Made by a program: the position numbers and the translations under genes. From Thermoleophilia bacterium (GTDB lineage Bacteria; Actinomycetota; Thermoleophilia; Gaiellales; JAICJC01), in NCBI GenBank assembly GCA_025928655.1, contig JAICJC010000017.1:1-40610 (forward strand): a DNA stretch of 40,610 bases, in the 5' to 3' direction. Positions 38,189 to 40,610 of the stretch are shown here, piece after piece. Under the pieces are notes generated by a model. The model ran no database searches. It saw nothing but the letters and a program-made list of their open reading frames with translations, and was not told where the DNA came from. The first letter of the stretch is position 1. Each line of letters starts with the position of its first letter.

Positions 38189-39178
38189 TTACGCAGGCGG
38201 AGCGACCTCGGCGGTCAGTGCTGCGACGACGGCCGGGTCGTAGATGCGGCCGGCGCCGAGCCGGATCCGGTCGATGCTGTCCTGCTCGCTGAGCAGGCCG
38301 CCGAAGGCGCGCTCGCCGGCCATCGCCAGGTACGACTCGACGGCGAGCAGGATGCGGGCGCCGACCGGGATGCGGTCGGCCTTGAGGCCGTGGGGATAGC
38401 CCGAGCCGTCGAGGTGCTCGTGGCTCGCCCGCACGATCTCGCGCACGCGCGCGAAGGCGGGGGCCGGGTCGAGCATGTCGGCGGACCGTTCCGGGTGCAT
38501 GCGGATGACGGCCCATTCCTCGTCGTCGAGCGGCCCGTCCTTGGTGATGATCTCGTCGGGGACCGCCGCCATGCCGATGTCGCGGACGCGGGTCGCCGTC
38601 GCGAGGTCGGAGAGATCGGCGCCGGTCAGGCCCATCCGCCGGGCGACGGCGCCGACGAGCCGCTCGAGGTCGGGCTCGGCCGCATCCTCCGTGATGTCGA
38701 CGACCTCGGTGGCCGCCTGTGCCGGCGCCGCGGCGCCGAGGCGGTCGAGCCGCGACAGCACGAACGACCCGGGGATCCAGGCGTCGCGGTCTGCCGTCAT
38801 GAAGGCGAACCGCAGCCGCCGCTCCGGGTCGAGCACGAAGAGGCCGCCCAGCCGCTTCGTCCGCCCGATGCGCTTGTACTGCAGGCCGAGCGCGGAGAAG
38901 GCCTCGCCGGTCGGGTCCTGCAGCCAGGTCACGCCGCCCGACGCGGCCAGGCTGCTGCCGAGGGCCGACGCGCCCGGCGACATGACGACGAGGGTGCGGC
39001 CCGCGCCGAGCCGCTGCGCCAGGTCCGTCAGCATCTCCGACCGCGGGTCGCCCGCACCGTCAGCCTCGATCGCGGCCAGCACGACCGGCCCGCGACAGAC
39101 GAGGTCGTCGACTGCGATCCGCTCGCCGCGCGGCGAGGTCAGCTGGAATGCGGGCAGCTGCTCATCAAGCTGCGGCAT
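38189..39178 (-). CDS. Redoxin-like / degenerate HD-GYP protein
   Basis: This 329-aa protein has an N-terminal thioredoxin-like fold resembling peroxiredoxins (LPAFQLTSPRGERIAVDDL to about 145) without the peroxidatic Cys, then an HD-GYP domain. The HD-GYP landmarks are recognisable but several metal ligands are changed: the HD pair is R199-D200, HHE is S252-H253-E254, and the later conserved Asp is E281. MHPE (H228) and LDGSGYP remain. It is probably a non-catalytic sensor or a protein with altered chemistry rather than an active c-di-GMP phosphodiesterase. ATG at 39178 overlaps the end of the DivIVA gene by 14 bases. Confidence 0.8.
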   Translation of the reverse strand: MPQLDEQLPAFQLTSPRGERIAVDDLVCRGPVVLAAIEADGAGDPRSEMLTDLAQRLGAGRTLVVMSPGASALGSSLAASGGVTWLQDPTGEAFSALGLQYKRIGRTKRLGGLFVLDPERRLRFAFMTADRDAWIPGSFVLSRLDRLGAAAPAQAATEVVDITEDAAEPDLERLVGAVARRMGLTGADLSDLATATRVRDIGMAAVPDEIITKDGPLDDEEWAVIRMHPERSADMLDPAPAFARVREIVRASHEHLDGSGYPHGLKADRIPVGARILLAVESYLAMAGERAFGGLLSEQDSIDRIRLGAGRIYDPAVVAALTAEVAPPA

Positions 39179-39971
39179 CGCTCGTGCTGTCGAACGGGTC
39201 GGCGTGTGCGCCCGTCTCGACCTCGAACTCGTCGCTCGCCTCGTCCCCGAAGGCCGGAGTCTGGGGCGCGATCGCGGGCTGGACGGCCGGGACGGCGGGA
39301 GCCGCCGGGGACAGGCTCGCGCGGGCGTGCTCGAGGGAGGCGAGCACCTGCGTCTGCACGCGGTTCGCGCTCGCGACCAGCTCGTCGGCCTCCTCGCGGC
39401 GGCGCTCGGCCTCGGCGACGATCTCGGCGGCGCGGGCCTGGGCCGCGGCCTCGCGGTCGGCCAGCGACTGCTCGAACCGCTCCCGGTCGACCTGCAGCTC
39501 GCTGTCGAAGCGGGCGCGCATCGCCTCGCCGTCGCGGCGGGCCTCGGCCAGCATGGCCTCGGCGCGGGCGCGCGTCTCGTCGAGGTGGGCACGGGCGGCG
39601 TCGGCGGCCTCTTCCAGCATCCGCTCGCGCTCGTTCAGGAGCTCCTCGGTCTCGAGCTCGGTCGCGGCCTTGAGGGACGCGAGCTCGGTGCCGACGAAGG
39701 CGTCCATCGCGCCGATGGTGCGCTCGATCACGAGACGCAGGTGCTCGGTGTCCACGGGCTCGCGGGGCGAGACCGGCAGCTCGGCGACGGGGGCCGGCAC
39801 GGCCTCGAAGGTCTGGGGCGACTCGTACTGCGGCTCAGGCGCGGGGACCGCGGACAGGCCCTCGGCCAGCTGGTCGGCGAGGTCGGCGAGGAAGCGGTCG
39901 ACTTCCTCCGGGTTGTACCCGGTGGGCGTGAGCGTGAACGATGCGTTGCGGATGCTCGCGAGATCGATCAT
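39165..39971 (-). CDS. DivIVA-domain coiled-coil protein
   Basis: This 268-aa protein has a DivIVA-like N-terminus (IRNASFTLTPTGYNPEEVDRFLADLADQL), a Pro/Glu/Ala-rich linker, a long coiled coil (about 95-220) rich in Glu, Arg and Ala, and an acidic tail. DivIVA proteins bind curved membrane at poles and septa and recruit wall or pilus machinery. It is translationally linked to the HD-GYP-like protein, and the Tad locus with the polar factor TadZ is close by. A paralogue of the main DivIVA/Wag31 is more likely than the essential copy, since no division genes flank it. Confidence 0.85.
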   Translation of the reverse strand: MIDLASIRNASFTLTPTGYNPEEVDRFLADLADQLAEGLSAVPAPEPQYESPQTFEAVPAPVAELPVSPREPVDTEHLRLVIERTIGAMDAFVGTELASLKAATELETEELLNERERMLEEAADAARAHLDETRARAEAMLAEARRDGEAMRARFDSELQVDRERFEQSLADREAAAQARAAEIVAEAERRREEADELVASANRVQTQVLASLEHARASLSPAAPAVPAVQPAIAPQTPAFGDEASDEFEVETGAHADPFDSTSDAAA

Positions 39972-40032
39972 GGTGGGATGGGACTCCTCGGGCGCGGAAG
40001 GGCGGTGGGGACGAGGGGGTCGTCATTCAGGG

Positions 40033-40060
40033 TTATCGGGGCTTTACCCGTGCGGCTTTA
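40033..40060 (-). promoter_or_regulatory. Sigma-28/WhiG-like promoter candidate for the DivIVA operon
   Basis: On the minus strand TAAAG (40056-40060) is followed 16 nt after TAAA by CCCGATAA (40033-40040). The FliA/WhiG consensus is TAAA-n15-GCCGATAA. A second TAAAG lies at 40042-40046, giving a direct repeat GGCTTTA on the plus strand. The DivIVA ATG is about 62 nt downstream. Confidence 0.4.
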
Positions 40061-40090
40061 GCCTCGATCCCGCCGCGCCCGTCGCTCGGA

Positions 40091-40096
40091 TAGGCT
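40091..40096 (+). promoter_or_regulatory. -10 element TAGGCT before the arginase gene
   Basis: TAGGCT ends 8 nt before the GTG at 40105, again a near-leaderless layout. The -35 is unclear. It diverges from the DivIVA promoter about 50 bp away. Confidence 0.4.
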
Positions 40097-40104
40097 TGCG
40101 CGCC

Positions 40105-40610
40105 GTGAACGCCGCCGCCGACCACGCCCGCCGGATCGCCGTGATCGGCGCCGCGCTCGACCTCGGGTCCGGCCGTCGCGGCGTGGACATGGGGCCCTCC
40201 GCGATCCGCTACGCCCAGCTGAGCGAGCAGGTGAGCGCGCTCGGCTACACCATCGACGATCTCGGCAACGTCGACTCCGAGCTGGCCGAGGCGCTGGCGG
40301 AGGGCGATGCCAGCGCCCGCTACTGGGACGCGATCAAGGCCACGTGCGAGCAGCTTGCGCGCGGCGTCGCCCGCGCGGTGCGCGCGGGCGAGCTGCCCCT
40401 GGTGCTCGGCGGCGACCACTCGATCGCGGTCGGCACGCTGGGAGGCCTGGCGGCCGTCCACGGGGGACCGGGCGGCCTGATCTGGTTCGACGCCCACACC
40501 GACCTGAACACGCCCGAGACGTCGCCGTCGGGCAACGTGCACGGGATGCCGCTCGCGATCGCGCTCGGGATGAGCGACGACGAGCGCTTCGCGAGCGACA
40601 CCTGGCCGCT
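40105..40610 (+). CDS. rocF: Arginase (5' part)
   Basis: The first 168 codons of a canonical arginase are seen; the gene runs off the window. It begins ARRIAVIGAALDLGSGRRGV followed by DMGPSAIRYAQL, the usual arginase start that binds near the active site. The metal motifs GGDHSIAVG and WFDAHTDLNTPETSPSGNVHG are intact, with the SPSGNxHGM substrate loop diagnostic of arginase. It would hydrolyse arginine to ornithine and urea. Compared with it, the arginase-fold protein at 2158-2937 has lost the GGDHS histidine. Confidence 0.93.
   Translation, partial: MNAAADHARRIAVIGAALDLGSGRRGVDMGPSAIRYAQLSEQVSALGYTIDDLGNVDSELAEALAEGDASARYWDAIKATCEQLARGVARAVRAGELPLVLGGDHSIAVGTLGGLAAVHGGPGGLIWFDAHTDLNTPETSPSGNVHGMPLAIALGMSDDERFASDTWP

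Noticed and set aside
38475..40061. Plus-strand open frame of 528 codons opposite the HD-GYP and DivIVA genes
   Set aside because: The Leu/Gly/Arg-rich sequence is the complement of the DivIVA coiled-coil codons; no motif or start signal.
1..40610. CRISPR arrays, insertion sequences or transposase genes
   Set aside because: No regularly spaced direct repeats and no transposase or integrase motif (DDE, HUH, or tyrosine recombinase) were found on either strand.

Overview
The window is a high-GC chromosomal segment of a Gram-positive-type actinobacterium, most likely from the class Thermoleophilia (Gaiellales or Solirubrobacterales). That placement is inferred from GC-rich codon use, tightly telescoped operons with GTG/TTG starts, the mix of TreT-type trehalose synthase, futalosine-type prenyltransferase and actinobacterial-style Tad pilus genes, and DivIVA. 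No 16S or marker tree was possible.

Region 1 (1-2937) holds the 3' end of a TreT-like glycosyltransferase, otsA, and a translationally coupled arginase-fold protein. Region 2 (3003-10553) is a respiratory cofactor block: moaC and a MoaB/Mog gene, a MqnP-like prenyltransferase, ccmA-B-C-D, hemA, then a short hemC and a fused cobA-hemD. Most junctions overlap by 4 or 8 bases.

Region 3 (10584-23382) looks like one catabolic locus. It has an IclR regulator, a protein with the full DddP (DMSP lyase) metal and active-site pattern, a convergent MttB-superfamily methyltransferase, an amidase, a complete dipeptide-type ABC importer with fused ATPases, a second IclR regulator and an MFS transporter. 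A SAM hydrolase (DUF62) follows with its own promoter. The natural substrate is unknown. A methylated sulfonium or quaternary ammonium compound, possibly amide-linked, is the best inference.

Region 4 (24375-27207) contains tRNA-Phe and a 1.8-kb island of visibly lower GC. The island carries a class II Fic protein and is bounded by a 45-bp direct repeat of the tRNA 3' half; no integrase is present. Beyond it lie a truncated epimerase fragment and a frameshifted TetR gene.

Region 5 (27142-36306, minus strand) is a Tad/Flp pilus operon: Flp pilin (only 53 aa), TadE, a TadG-like protein, CpaB, TadZ, TadA, a VWA-TadB fusion and TadC, ending in an ICMT-like methyltransferase. No prepilin peptidase is visible. 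Region 6 (36382-40610) has a pseudo-receiver protein, a small membrane protein, a NarL/LuxR response regulator, a structured intergenic region, a degenerate HD-GYP protein with a redoxin-like N-terminus, a DivIVA protein, and the start of a canonical arginase.

Two patterns recur across the window. One is a TAnnnT -10 hexamer placed 6-9 nt before start codons, implying leaderless mRNAs. The other is an interspersed palindrome family, GGGGACnGTCCCC and GGGGTCAGACCCC, in intergenic gaps.
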